IMG/VR virus record: IMGVR_UViG_3300028025_001987
Coordinates: 1-63,424 of that record
Strand: one strand, 5' to 3'
DNA from: a virus
Length of the DNA stretch: 63,424 nt
Part shown: piece by piece, positions 26,611-36,074 of the stretch
Numbering within the stretch: the first letter of the stretch is position 1
How the letters are laid out: each line of letters begins with the position of its first letter
The notes under the pieces: model-generated
Databases searched by the model: none
Told to the model about the DNA's origin: nothing
The model's input: the letters and a program-made list of their open reading frames with translations, nothing else
Made by a program: the position numbers and the translations under genes

Positions 26611-27354
26611 ATGTCAAAAGTTATTTCGTCTGTAGATAAAGTTTATAAACTTAAAATAGGCAACCCGCTATCTTATACGTTAGCATCAAGAAACCATCCT
26701 CGATTCCCACTAATGTGGTTCGATGAGAAAAACAACCAAAACCGTGCTCTTAGGTATTCCACAAATCAGAAGTCTCCTTTCGAGGATGAGCAAGATGGGA
26801 ATGCTATTATTGAACCAATCATATTTGAAGATGGGTTCTTAAGAGTACCAAGAACAAACCCCGTACTACAGCAGTTTTTACATTACCATCCTTTAAATGG
26901 TAATATTTTTGTTGAAATAGACAAAGAGAAAGACGCAAGTGCTGAGGTTGAAGATTTAAACATTGAAGTTGATGCCTTAATTGAGGCTCGCCAACTTACA
27001 CTTGACCAAATTGAAACTCTAACAAGAGTGATGTTTGGGAAAGACCCATCTACCGTATCTACTGCCGAATTAAAGCGTGATATATTGGTATTTGCTAAAA
27101 AAGACCCAAGAGAGTTTTTAAATATATTGAATGACCCTGAATTAAAATTCCAAGCAAAAATCCGCACATTCTTTGAAAACAAGTTATTAGTATTAAGAAA
27201 TGGAGAAAAAGAGGTGTGGTTTAATACAGCTACTAATAAGAAAAAGATGTTGTCAGTTCCTTTTGGAGAAGACCCTTATGCTATGGTAGCCCATTTCTTA
27301 CAAAGTGATGAAGGCATAGATTCACTTAAGATGTTAGAAGCTACTTTATCGTAG
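26611..27354 (+). CDS. Virion-associated protein after the capsid gene (247 aa)
   Basis: It follows the capsid terminator and has an AAATCAAATCAAATTAAAT leader. It is mixed alpha/beta with a helical, acidic middle (VEDLNIEVDALIEAR) and a beta C-terminal part (KEVWFNTATNKKKMLSVPFG). Similar-sized proteins at this place in crAss-like phages are capsid-auxiliary proteins. I do not recognise a family. It ends just before a terminator at 27386. Confidence 0.65.
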   Translation: MSKVISSVDKVYKLKIGNPLSYTLASRNHPRFPLMWFDEKNNQNRALRYSTNQKSPFEDEQDGNAIIEPIIFEDGFLRVPRTNPVLQQFLHYHPLNGNIFVEIDKEKDASAEVEDLNIEVDALIEARQLTLDQIETLTRVMFGKDPSTVSTAELKRDILVFAKKDPREFLNILNDPELKFQAKIRTFFENKLLVLRNGEKEVWFNTATNKKKMLSVPFGEDPYAMVAHFLQSDEGIDSLKMLEATLS

Positions 27355-27385
27355 ATATATTTGGTTATTGATTGATTGATAGGTT

Positions 27386-27419
27386 AGAGGGGGTACTGAT
27401 TGTACCCTCTTTTTTTTTA
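27386..27419 (+). terminator. Rho-independent terminator
   Basis: Inverted repeat GGGTAC-TGATT-GTACCC with extra flanking A-G/C-T pairs, followed by a run of nine T. It closes the capsid-auxiliary transcript just before the next promoter. Confidence 0.85.
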
Positions 27420-27421
27420 TG

Positions 27422-27429
27422 TATATTTG
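27422..27429 (+). promoter_or_regulatory. Bacteroidota-type promoter TATATTTG
   Basis: A perfect TAnnTTTG element 14 nt before the ATG at 27444, directly after a terminator, so a new transcript for the connector and tail genes begins here. Confidence 0.75.
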
Positions 27430-27443
27430 TAAAAAAAAGACTA

Positions 27444-28382
27444 ATGATAAACTCAGTAAGAAATACGGTATTGTCTGTGTTGAATAAGAACAACTACGGA
27501 TACATATCTCCTTCTGATTTTAACTTGTATTCACAGAATGCTCAAGTTGAGATTTATGAAGAATATTTCAGCAGCTATAACAAAGTTATAAATGCTGAGA
27601 ATGCAAGGATGTCAGGTGTTGATTATGCAGATATGGAGCAGCCTATTGCAGAGGTATTAGAATATTTTTTAAGAACAGACTATTTAACAAAAATAGCTGC
27701 TAATAAATTCTCAATGCCTACGCCTGCGACAACAGGATATTATACTTATATGTTATTGGACATCAAGTGTAAACCGGTTACATTAAGAACAGGGACAAAC
27801 ACATCTGTGGTAGCTAGTCAATTAGTTGATAGCACTGCCTTATTTACTACTTATGGTATTTCAGCAGGAGATATTGTTACCAATATAACTACAGGTTTAG
27901 TATCTACCGTAACATCGGTAGTTAGTAATACTGTATTAGCATTAGATTCAAATATATTTTTAGCATCCGCAAACTCTTATGGAGTTTTTTCTTCATCTAC
28001 TAATGTTCAAGCAGAGAAGGTGATTAATAATAAACTTGCCTTATTAGTTAACTCTAATTTGACACAGCCAACTAAGGAGTTCCCTGTTTATGCATTACAA
28101 GGCGAAGAATTGACTTTCTATCCTACAACGATAAGTAACAAGGGACAAGTGCAAGCAACCTATTTTAGGTACCCTAAAGTTCCAAAATGGACGTATATTA
28201 CCTTGACAAATGGTGAGCCGGTATTTGACCAATCACAAAATGATTATCAAGATTTTGAGTTGCCTATTGAAGATGAATACAAATTGGTTACAAGGATTCT
28301 TCAATATTGCGGTATGTCTATTCGTGAGTCTGAGGTTACACAATTTAGTATGGCTAAAGAGCAACAAGAACAAAATCCATAA
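27444..28382 (+). CDS. Head-tail connector (ring) protein
   Basis: The open frame reaches back to 27372, but that would run through the terminator and promoter; ATG at 27444 is the real start (312 aa). The N-terminal half is helical (NTVLSVLNKNNYGYISPSDF), a style common in ring or adaptor proteins of crAss-like phages. Residues about 115-180 carry the GTNTSVVASQLVDS ... ITTGLVSTVTSVVS beta module shared with the minor virion protein at 4663. The gene is followed 12 nt later by another connector candidate. Confidence 0.7.
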   Translation: MINSVRNTVLSVLNKNNYGYISPSDFNLYSQNAQVEIYEEYFSSYNKVINAENARMSGVDYADMEQPIAEVLEYFLRTDYLTKIAANKFSMPTPATTGYYTYMLLDIKCKPVTLRTGTNTSVVASQLVDSTALFTTYGISAGDIVTNITTGLVSTVTSVVSNTVLALDSNIFLASANSYGVFSSSTNVQAEKVINNKLALLVNSNLTQPTKEFPVYALQGEELTFYPTTISNKGQVQATYFRYPKVPKWTYITLTNGEPVFDQSQNDYQDFELPIEDEYKLVTRILQYCGMSIRESEVTQFSMAKEQQEQNP

Positions 28383-28394
28383 AAAATTTAAGAT

Positions 28395-29318
28395 ATGGCA
28401 TATATATCACAGTATCAATATTACGAGAATGGAGGAGTTGTTCCTGAAGACACCAATTGGGGGTCTTATCAGTTTATTAGTTTAACTGATATTGTCAATA
28501 ATTTCTTGCTAATGTATGCAGGAAACCATTCATTGGTTAATAACGAAGAAAGATACAAAATATTATTTCACGCAAAGCGTGCTATTCAAGAACTTAATTA
28601 TGATGCTTTTAAAGAAATTAAAGTATTAGAATTGACCGTACCTGACAATTTAAGGTACATATTTCCATCTGACTATGTCAATTGGGTACGTGTATCTTTA
28701 TATAAAGATGGTTGGCTTAGACCTTTAACTGAAAATATTCAAACACTTTCATCTAAGGCTTATCTTCAAGACAATACGGGTCGTATTTTATTTGACCAAT
28801 ATGGGAATGCTTTATCTCCACAATACTCAACTATTGATTTGAATAGATTAGCTAAAACAAAAAAAAGCATTTATCTTAATCAAGGTAATCAATATAATGG
28901 GCAGTTAGGATGGAACTATGATGGAATGTGGTATTTTGAAGCAAACATTGGGGCGGCATATGGACTAAATACAGAGACTGCAAACTTTAATCCTACTTTT
29001 AATATTGATAGAAAATCAGGAGTTATTAACTTTGACTCATCTATGTCAGGGTTATCTTGTATTCTTGAGTATGTGTCTGATGGTATGGAACAAGGAGACA
29101 ATTCTTTGATTACAGTAAACAAGTTATTTGAAGCATATATTTATGCAGCAATCGAGTACGAGATACTTAGTTCTAAACTTGGTGTCCAAGAATATATTGT
29201 TGCCCGTTCTCGTAAAAAAAGAAAGGCTTTGTTAAGTAATGCTAAAATAAGAATCAGTAACATTCATCCCGGTAGACTCTTAATGAATATGAGAGGTATG
29301 GACAAGCAAATAAAATAA
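28395..29318 (+). CDS. Head-tail connector / tail hub protein
   Basis: 307 residues. The order and motif style (FHAKRAIQELNYDAFKEIK, LRYIFPSDYVNWVRVS) match proteins annotated as tail or ring connectors in crAss-like phages. The C-terminal part is helical and basic (YIVARSRKKRKALLSNAKIR). It ends 1 nt before the next ATG, so the two are co-translated. Confidence 0.7.
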   Translation: MAYISQYQYYENGGVVPEDTNWGSYQFISLTDIVNNFLLMYAGNHSLVNNEERYKILFHAKRAIQELNYDAFKEIKVLELTVPDNLRYIFPSDYVNWVRVSLYKDGWLRPLTENIQTLSSKAYLQDNTGRILFDQYGNALSPQYSTIDLNRLAKTKKSIYLNQGNQYNGQLGWNYDGMWYFEANIGAAYGLNTETANFNPTFNIDRKSGVINFDSSMSGLSCILEYVSDGMEQGDNSLITVNKLFEAYIYAAIEYEILSSKLGVQEYIVARSRKKRKALLSNAKIRISNIHPGRLLMNMRGMDKQIK

Positions 29319-29319
29319 A

Positions 29320-32300
29320 ATGGCAAATTTTACAAGAAACTTTATAGCAGGTAGAATGAACAAGGTAGTAGACCAACGTTTACTTCCTGAGGGTGAGTAT
29401 GTTGATGCTATGAATATTAGAATGGGTTCAACCGAGAACGCTGAGATGGGAGTAGTAGAGAATACCAAAGGGAATCTTTCTCTTACCACATTAAAATATA
29501 ATGGGACATCTCTTAGTTCGTCAGCAAGATGTATTGGGGCGATTGAGGATAGTGCAAACGAAACCATTTATTGGTTTGTTCACGACTCAGCTTTCCCGGT
29601 AGGTGCTACGGGTAAACTTGATTTAATCTTGTCATTTAATGTTTTTACTAATATATTAACCTATCACGTAATAAGCATTAACAATGGCGGAAACGTTAAT
29701 ACTGTGTTAAACTTTAATCCAAGTTATTTGATTACGGGGATTAATGTACTAAACGATTTATTGTTTTTTACGGATGATTATAATCCACCTAGATTTATAA
29801 ATACCAATAGAAATTACGCTAATCCCGTATCTAATATAGACCAATTTACAGCAGAGTCTTTACTTGTTATTAAAAAACCACCGGTAGAATCCCCTGATGT
29901 AGAGCCTATTGTAACTAATGGACAAGAGAATTTTTTAACTACAAGATTCATTTGTTTTGCTTACAGATATAAATATATTGATGGCGAGTATAGTGCTACT
30001 TCTCAGTGGTCTCAACCTGCTTTTGTACCTAATCCTTTTAGTTTTAGTACTGAGAGTTTTTTAAACGAGGGGATGACCAACTTCTGTAACTCTGCACGAA
30101 TCACATACAACTCAGGAAGTTCTCTTGTAGTTGGTATTGATTTATTATTTAAAAGAGCAGATGGTACCGTAATAAAAGTTATCGAGAAACTTGACAAGAC
30201 TAATTTAGGTCTTTCAAATAATACAGAGTATCAATATACATTTACTAATAGCAAAATATTTACAATACTATCTGAGTCTGAATTATTGAGATTATACGAT
30301 AACGTACCTCGTTTTGCCAAGGCTCAGACTATTATGGGCAATAGATTAATGTACGGAAACTACATAGAGGGATACGATTTAGTAGACCAATATGGAGTTC
30401 CTGTTAAGTTTGAATATACTACCGACTTGGTTTCATTGCCTATTGGAAATTCTGATATTAACGATGCTACTTCAGCAGGAAATTATAATATTAATGGAAG
30501 CGTAAGTGTTCCAAGTTCAATAGTTTCATTTGACTTAACAGGTAAAAATTTAGTTGCAGGTTCTGCAGTTAGTTTGGCTGTAACAATTGAGCACGCTCAG
30601 TTTTCAGGTCAAACACCTTTTCCTACAGAAGAAACGGCTGATGTAAATTTAAACTTTTCATTTTTCTTAACTAAAACTTATACATCTGTATATCAATTAG
30701 CAACAAGTGTAGAGTTTCAAACTGCAGTAGGTACATCTGCTAATATCCAATCATTTGCGAATGCGTGTGTTGGTACAACATTTACTGACTCAGTTAACTG
30801 CTTATTACCAAATACTTTAGATGCTTATACAGCTACAGGTAGTGGTATAAGTGCATTAGCACAACCGGTTGGTATTGTAACAAGTCCAATTAGCAATTGG
30901 ATTGGATTCCAATTCATTGCACAAAAATTTGTAAACAACGTATCAACTCCTACTCAAACTTTTTATGAGTACTATCAAGTTGCTTTAGCTGAGGCAACTT
31001 TTCAAGAAGTTGCTAACCCTCAAAGTTTACATAGTAATCGTGACTATGAGATTGGTATTGTTTATATGGATGAATTTAATAGAGCATCTACTGCTCTTGT
31101 AAGTCCTAACAATACAGAGCACGTTCCTTGTGGATTATCGTCATATAAAAATTCAATTAAAGTAACGATACCTGCTACTCAAAAACCTCCGGGATGGGCT
31201 ACTAGGTATAAGTTTGTAATAAAGCCTGACCAAGAGAATTATGAGACAATTTATTGTAGCATATTCTTCCAAGACCCTATAACAAATAATGCATTCTTTT
31301 TATTAGAAGGAGAGAATGCAAAAAAAATAGAGGCGGGAGATAGGTTAATTGTAAAGGCTGATTCAAGTGGAGTAACATCATCTTGCGTATATGCAACTGT
31401 TCTTGAGAAATCTTCTCAAGCATCAAACTTTATTGAAATACCAACAGAAGAAGACCCCGAAGTATTTTTACCAATTCCTGCAGGCGTTTATATGAAAATA
31501 AACCCAAATAGTTTTAGTACAGTTACAGATGAGTATGCTATTATTGCTCCGGGTAAAATAACAGAAAGGGCACCAAGTCCGGGCATATTTGGTTCCGGAA
31601 CTTACCCTATTTTATATTACCCAATGAACACTGCTCAAACAGTAGGATTTGACCCTGCTCATCCAACTTGGGAATTTTCTGATTACACTGTACCTGCAGG
31701 AAGCAGAATTGTATTAGACATAAAACAATTTAGAGGTGGCAAAGGTTGTCAATGCGAAGAAAGAACAAATACTTTAGAGAAAACACTTGTCTCGTCAAAG
31801 ACGTATGACAATATGTATGATTGGTTTGTTGGAGATAACATAGAGCAATTTTTAAATGATGGAGTTAGATATGCTTCTTGTGGAGCCGATGTCCCTGAAA
31901 ATGAATTTGTTCCGGGTACAGGAAGTTCTACATTGATACCTAATAGTGGAATCAATTACTATCAATTTTATAGGAATCCAACAACCAATGAATTATATTT
32001 AATGGTTTCAGGTACTAAAAGCTGTCCGGGAATTGATTATCCAAATTCACGTGCTTCTAATGTTGAGGTAAATATTACAGTATTCCGTTCTGATAAAACA
32101 ATAATATTTGAAACAGAACCAACTGACGCTCTTCCTGACGTATTCTTTGAAAACGAAATGTCTTTTGCTATTACGGGTGGTAACCATATGGGTAACATCC
32201 AAAACCAAAATATAGGAGCAGGTACATCTGCTATAATTGACACTAAGTTTTTTAACTGCTTTGCATTTGGAAACGGAGCGGAGAGTTATAAGATTCGTGA

Positions 32301-34212
32301 TTCAATTATTGGGGGTTCATTTAACTTTGGAAATAGAGTGACAAGCGTTTCTGCTCAAGACTATAAAGCGGCAGATAGATTTGCTGACATCACATATAGT
32401 GGCGTGTATAGTGCTGAGTCAAACGTAAATAAGTTAAATGAATTTAATTTGGGCTTGCTTAACTATAAAGTTTGTGAGCCATCATTTGGAGAGATATTTA
32501 TATTAGACGGAAGGCAAACAGATGTACTTGTATTACAAGAAGATAAGATTTCATACGTATTAGCTGATAAAAATTTATTATCAGATTCTACAGGTGGTGG
32601 GGTTGTGGCTTCAGTCCCTGAAGTGTTAGGCACACAGATTGCCCGTAGCGAAAAGTATGGCATTAGCTTTAATCCTGAGAGTTATATACAATGGGGTTAC
32701 GATAGATATTTTACTGACGTAAAACGTGGTGCTGTTATTCAACTACGTGGAACTTCATATTCTAGTGAGGAACTCAAAGTTGTTTCTGAAATGAATATGA
32801 GAACTTGGTTTAGAGATACATTCAATGAATCTTTTAATACTCAAAAACTTGGTGGATTTGACCCTTATATGAATGAGTATGTCTTAACAAGTAATACTAT
32901 TGCTATACCATCAAATCCTCAGTGTATAAATTGTGGTATTACTCAAACATTTACATTGTCATCTGCGACAAGTGCAACAACAACTTATTGTGTTGACTTA
33001 GGTCCAACGGTAGGACTAACGGATATAAACTATACTGTTTCTTCAATAAGTGCAGGAGGTAATTTCCAAATAGTAGCTACTTATAATGGCACACCATACA
33101 CTACAGGTATAGTTACAACAGGCGGAACGTTATCTTTTACTAAGAATAATGTATCAGTAGAGACTGTAACTCTTGTAATAACTTATATAGGGAATATTAC
33201 ATTAGGCGTTGAGGTAGAGTGTCCTCAGGCAGCATCCTTAAGTATTGTTCAAATAGTGCTTACAAATGATTATGACTCAGGTCAAACCACTAATGCTCAA
33301 TATAGATATGTAAATGGCTCTTATACATCGCCACTACAATCTACCTTGGTGACATTTGCTAGTGGAACAACAAACCCACTTGTGTCATTATATAACATAA
33401 CAACAAATTATGTTGGTACGGGTGGTTTCCCTCCTGCAGGAAGTACAATGAGTTTGATTTCAAATAAACTTGCTACTGACACCTTTATATTTAATCCTGC
33501 TACTGATAAGTTTAGATACCTTGCTAGCAATACTTTATATAATAATACTACAGCAAACATAAATTCATTGTTAGCGTTAACAACAGTTGCCACTCCTAAT
33601 CAGGGTAGTGGAGGTAATAATTATGCAAACTTTACGGTACCTGCTCTTCAAAATTATTTGTATTTAGTATGGGACTTTAGGTCTTCAGTTGCTGTAGAAT
33701 TATGTTATTCTAATTTAAATACAGAAGATGCTTGTTGTGGTTGTGAATTAGAGCCAATATCATATAATTGTATTGATGGTAACTGTGTAGACCCGGGCGA
33801 TGGAACAGGCACATATGCTAGTTTAGCTTCTTGTGAAGCAAATTGTGCTGCCCCTACAACGGTTAGATTAGATTGGAACGTTGGTCAGCAATCAGGAGGA
33901 GCATTAGTAATATTTAACAATGTTGGGTCTCAATTACTAAATGTAACATCTACAGCAGGAACTGCTCAAAGTGGAACAATATATCCTTTGATAAGTCAGT
34001 TACCTTATACCATCCGTGGTGAGTGGGTATCGGGTTCAGGAAATATTATACAATTTAATTTATGTAATATAATAGATGGCGGAACAATATTTACAAGCGG
34101 AGAAATTACTAGCGTAGAGGGTTATGAGGACTATTTAGTTACACCAACGCCTGTTCACGGATTAGTTAGTTTAACTGCACAGAATGTAACACCACCTACT
34201 TGTCCTGTATAA
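29320..34212 (+). CDS. Tail stabilisation / tubular protein (1630 aa)
   Basis: The N-terminus (TRNFIAGRMNKVVDQRLLPEGEYVDAMNIRMGS ... GVVENTKGN, given here in fragments) is the hallmark of tail stabilisation proteins of crAss-like and related podoviruses, which bind below the ring proteins. The body is beta-rich, likely propeller-like. Near the C-terminus is a Cys-rich module, SYNCIDGNC-DPGDGTGTY, which occurs twice more in the next gene. At 1630 residues it is large for the family and may include fused adhesin domains in its last 400 residues. Confidence 0.75.
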   Translation: MANFTRNFIAGRMNKVVDQRLLPEGEYVDAMNIRMGSTENAEMGVVENTKGNLSLTTLKYNGTSLSSSARCIGAIEDSANETIYWFVHDSAFPVGATGKLDLILSFNVFTNILTYHVISINNGGNVNTVLNFNPSYLITGINVLNDLLFFTDDYNPPRFINTNRNYANPVSNIDQFTAESLLVIKKPPVESPDVEPIVTNGQENFLTTRFICFAYRYKYIDGEYSATSQWSQPAFVPNPFSFSTESFLNEGMTNFCNSARITYNSGSSLVVGIDLLFKRADGTVIKVIEKLDKTNLGLSNNTEYQYTFTNSKIFTILSESELLRLYDNVPRFAKAQTIMGNRLMYGNYIEGYDLVDQYGVPVKFEYTTDLVSLPIGNSDINDATSAGNYNINGSVSVPSSIVSFDLTGKNLVAGSAVSLAVTIEHAQFSGQTPFPTEETADVNLNFSFFLTKTYTSVYQLATSVEFQTAVGTSANIQSFANACVGTTFTDSVNCLLPNTLDAYTATGSGISALAQPVGIVTSPISNWIGFQFIAQKFVNNVSTPTQTFYEYYQVALAEATFQEVANPQSLHSNRDYEIGIVYMDEFNRASTALVSPNNTEHVPCGLSSYKNSIKVTIPATQKPPGWATRYKFVIKPDQENYETIYCSIFFQDPITNNAFFLLEGENAKKIEAGDRLIVKADSSGVTSSCVYATVLEKSSQASNFIEIPTEEDPEVFLPIPAGVYMKINPNSFSTVTDEYAIIAPGKITERAPSPGIFGSGTYPILYYPMNTAQTVGFDPAHPTWEFSDYTVPAGSRIVLDIKQFRGGKGCQCEERTNTLEKTLVSSKTYDNMYDWFVGDNIEQFLNDGVRYASCGADVPENEFVPGTGSSTLIPNSGINYYQFYRNPTTNELYLMVSGTKSCPGIDYPNSRASNVEVNITVFRSDKTIIFETEPTDALPDVFFENEMSFAITGGNHMGNIQNQNIGAGTSAIIDTKFFNCFAFGNGAESYKIRDSIIGGSFNFGNRVTSVSAQDYKAADRFADITYSGVYSAESNVNKLNEFNLGLLNYKVCEPSFGEIFILDGRQTDVLVLQEDKISYVLADKNLLSDSTGGGVVASVPEVLGTQIARSEKYGISFNPESYIQWGYDRYFTDVKRGAVIQLRGTSYSSEELKVVSEMNMRTWFRDTFNESFNTQKLGGFDPYMNEYVLTSNTIAIPSNPQCINCGITQTFTLSSATSATTTYCVDLGPTVGLTDINYTVSSISAGGNFQIVATYNGTPYTTGIVTTGGTLSFTKNNVSVETVTLVITYIGNITLGVEVECPQAASLSIVQIVLTNDYDSGQTTNAQYRYVNGSYTSPLQSTLVTFASGTTNPLVSLYNITTNYVGTGGFPPAGSTMSLISNKLATDTFIFNPATDKFRYLASNTLYNNTTANINSLLALTTVATPNQGSGGNNYANFTVPALQNYLYLVWDFRSSVAVELCYSNLNTEDACCGCELEPISYNCIDGNCVDPGDGTGTYASLASCEANCAAPTTVRLDWNVGQQSGGALVIFNNVGSQLLNVTSTAGTAQSGTIYPLISQLPYTIRGEWVSGSGNIIQFNLCNIIDGGTIFTSGEITSVEGYEDYLVTPTPVHGLVSLTAQNVTPPTCPV

Positions 34213-34231
34213 TTAAAATAAAATATAAAAA

Positions 34232-34858
34232 ATGGCAACAAGTTCAACATACTATCTAAATGCACCATCACTTGGTTCGGCAACTGCCGTGTTTACAAAT
34301 AGCACACTAGCAACTTGTGCTCCTAATGGATTTTATTCAGACGGAGTAATTACAAGACAACAAGTGGGATGTGTTTTATTACCACAGCAAACTTGTCCTG
34401 CGTGTGATGGCGTTTCATATAACTGCGTTGAAGGAACTTGCACGGACCCGGGAGACGGAACAGGAACGTATGAGACATTGGCAGCTTGCCAAGCAGTATG
34501 TGGCTCAGGTGAGTCATACAATTGTATAGACGGAGTTTGTGTTGACCCCGGAGATGGTAGCGGAACATACGCAACATTAGGAGCGTGTGAGGGTGCTTGC
34601 AATCCTGAGGTATATACTATTGATTCATTTGCAACAGGCTCATCGGCTACTGCTTGCAGTACCGGAAGTCCATCGGTTACCGTTTATGCTTTACCCGGAT
34701 ATACGGTTCCAATTGTTACAATGATTTTTTATACCGATTTAGCTTTAACAACTCCTTACGTTGGCGGAGCGGGATGGCGTAAATTTACAAATGGGACTAC
34801 AAACTATGCAGGAGAAGTTGATGCTACAGGAGAACTTACAAATTATGTAACTTGCTAA
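34232..34858 (+). CDS. Cys-rich repeat virion protein (208 aa)
   Basis: It contains two tandem copies of a 35-residue Cys module: YNC-EGTC-DPGDGTGTY-TL-ACQ-VC and YNCIDGVCVDPGDGSGTY-TLGACEGAC. The third copy is at the C-terminus of the preceding 1630-residue protein. Each module has four Cys and probably forms a disulfide- or metal-stabilised knob outside the cell. A tail-surface or adhesion role is likely. The C-terminal 60 residues form a separate beta domain. Confidence 0.7.
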   Translation: MATSSTYYLNAPSLGSATAVFTNSTLATCAPNGFYSDGVITRQQVGCVLLPQQTCPACDGVSYNCVEGTCTDPGDGTGTYETLAACQAVCGSGESYNCIDGVCVDPGDGSGTYATLGACEGACNPEVYTIDSFATGSSATACSTGSPSVTVYALPGYTVPIVTMIFYTDLALTTPYVGGAGWRKFTNGTTNYAGEVDATGELTNYVTC

Positions 34859-34867
34859 TAAATAAAT

Positions 34868-35641
34868 ATGCCAAATTATACATTATCATATAGCGATTTA
34901 GTAGGGGGATGGGTATCCTTCTACTCTTACAATCCTGATTTTATGATAGGGATGAACAACTACTTTTACACGTTTAAAGGAGGCAATCTTTACAGACATA
35001 ACGTAAATGCTAACAGGAACACATTCTACGGCACTTTTACGCCATCGTCTATACAAAGTGTGTTTAATACGGCACCTCTTGAAAACAAGCTATTTAAGAC
35101 CATTAACATACAAGGTGATGCTGCTTGGGCTGCAACATTAGAAACGGACTTACAGTACTCAGGATTTATACAAGTAGATTGGTTTTCTAAGAAAGAGGCT
35201 GCTTACTTTGCCTTTATAAGAAATAACTCAGTTGGCGAACTTGCACTTAGAAGTGTTAATGGTATCGGCAAAAGCTACCAAGTGACGGGGTCAGGAGCGG
35301 CTGTGATAGTTAAATTTGCTGTAGAAATAGGAAGCATTATTAGTATTGGGGATTATTTGTACTATTCGGTATCTCCTTATGTGACTCCAATACTTGCAGG
35401 TAAAGTGACAGCTATTACTATTAACCCTTTAAGTTCGGTTAATCAACTTACAATAGATACTACAATCTCAGGAACAACACCTATACCAATACAAGATGCG
35501 TTTTTCTTGTACATCAAAAACTCAGTAGCTGAGTCTCACGGGGTGTTAGGACATTATTGTACATTTACACTATCAAACACTTCTACAAGTAAAGTTGAAT
35601 TGTTTGCAGTGCAGTCAGATGTTATGAAAAGTTTTCCTTAA
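34868..35641 (+). CDS. Virion structural protein (257 aa)
   Basis: Aromatic- and Asn-rich beta protein that starts MPNYTLSYSDLVGGWVSFYSY-NPDFM. This start is typical of a structural protein found next to the stabilisation protein in crAss-like phages. The middle reads like a beta barrel and there is no signal or membrane segment. The role within the tail (helper of the muzzle or fibre attachment) is inferred from position. Confidence 0.65.
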   Translation: MPNYTLSYSDLVGGWVSFYSYNPDFMIGMNNYFYTFKGGNLYRHNVNANRNTFYGTFTPSSIQSVFNTAPLENKLFKTINIQGDAAWAATLETDLQYSGFIQVDWFSKKEAAYFAFIRNNSVGELALRSVNGIGKSYQVTGSGAAVIVKFAVEIGSIISIGDYLYYSVSPYVTPILAGKVTAITINPLSSVNQLTIDTTISGTTPIPIQDAFFLYIKNSVAESHGVLGHYCTFTLSNTSTSKVELFAVQSDVMKSFP

Positions 35642-35647
35642 ATTTAA

Positions 35648-35655
35648 TATCTTTG
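35648..35655 (+). promoter_or_regulatory. Bacteroidota-type promoter TATCTTTG
   Basis: TATCTTTG fits TAnnTTTG and lies 7 nt before the ATG of the GNAT gene. It would start the ejection-protein transcript with almost no leader. Confidence 0.6.
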
Positions 35656-35662
35656 TAAGAAT

Positions 35663-36073
35663 ATGGAATTGTATATACGAGAACTGAACGAAACAGACTA
35701 CGATGAGATACTTGTAGGATGGTGGAAAGATTGGGGATGGAATGCTCCTCCAAGAGATTTTCTTCCTCGTGATGGCAGAGGTGGTATAATGGTTTTAGAT
35801 GAAGAAATACCGGTTTGTGCAGGATTTATGTATATTACCAATTCAAAGGTGGCTTGGGTAGATTGGATAATATCGAACAAGGAATATACCAAAAAGCCAC
35901 AAAGAAAAGACGCCATTAAGTTATTGGTGTCAGCGTTGACGGATATATGCAAAACAGCAGGTAGTAAATATGTTTATGCGTTAATAAAAAACGAAAGTTT
36001 AATGAGCACATATCAAGAATTAGGGTATGTAAAGGGAGATAATTATACAACAGAAATGATAAAAGTATTATAA
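35663..36073 (+). CDS. GNAT-fold N-acetyltransferase (136 aa)
   Basis: A small GNAT-like protein: the start LYIRELNETDYDEI is the usual first strand and helix, the middle has VCAGFMYITNSKVAWVDWI (strands 3-4), and the C-terminus ends ...SLMSTYQELGYVKGD, the typical GNAT close. The acetyl-CoA loop is not the textbook Q-x-x-G-x-G/A. Phages often carry such a gene next to internal virion proteins; the substrate is unknown. Confidence 0.75.
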   Translation: MELYIRELNETDYDEILVGWWKDWGWNAPPRDFLPRDGRGGIMVLDEEIPVCAGFMYITNSKVAWVDWIISNKEYTKKPQRKDAIKLLVSALTDICKTAGSKYVYALIKNESLMSTYQELGYVKGDNYTTEMIKVL

Positions 36074-36074
36074 T

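Noticed and set aside
27372-27443. 24-residue N-terminal extension of the connector protein
   Set aside because: It would run through a terminator and a promoter; the ATG at 27444 is better placed.
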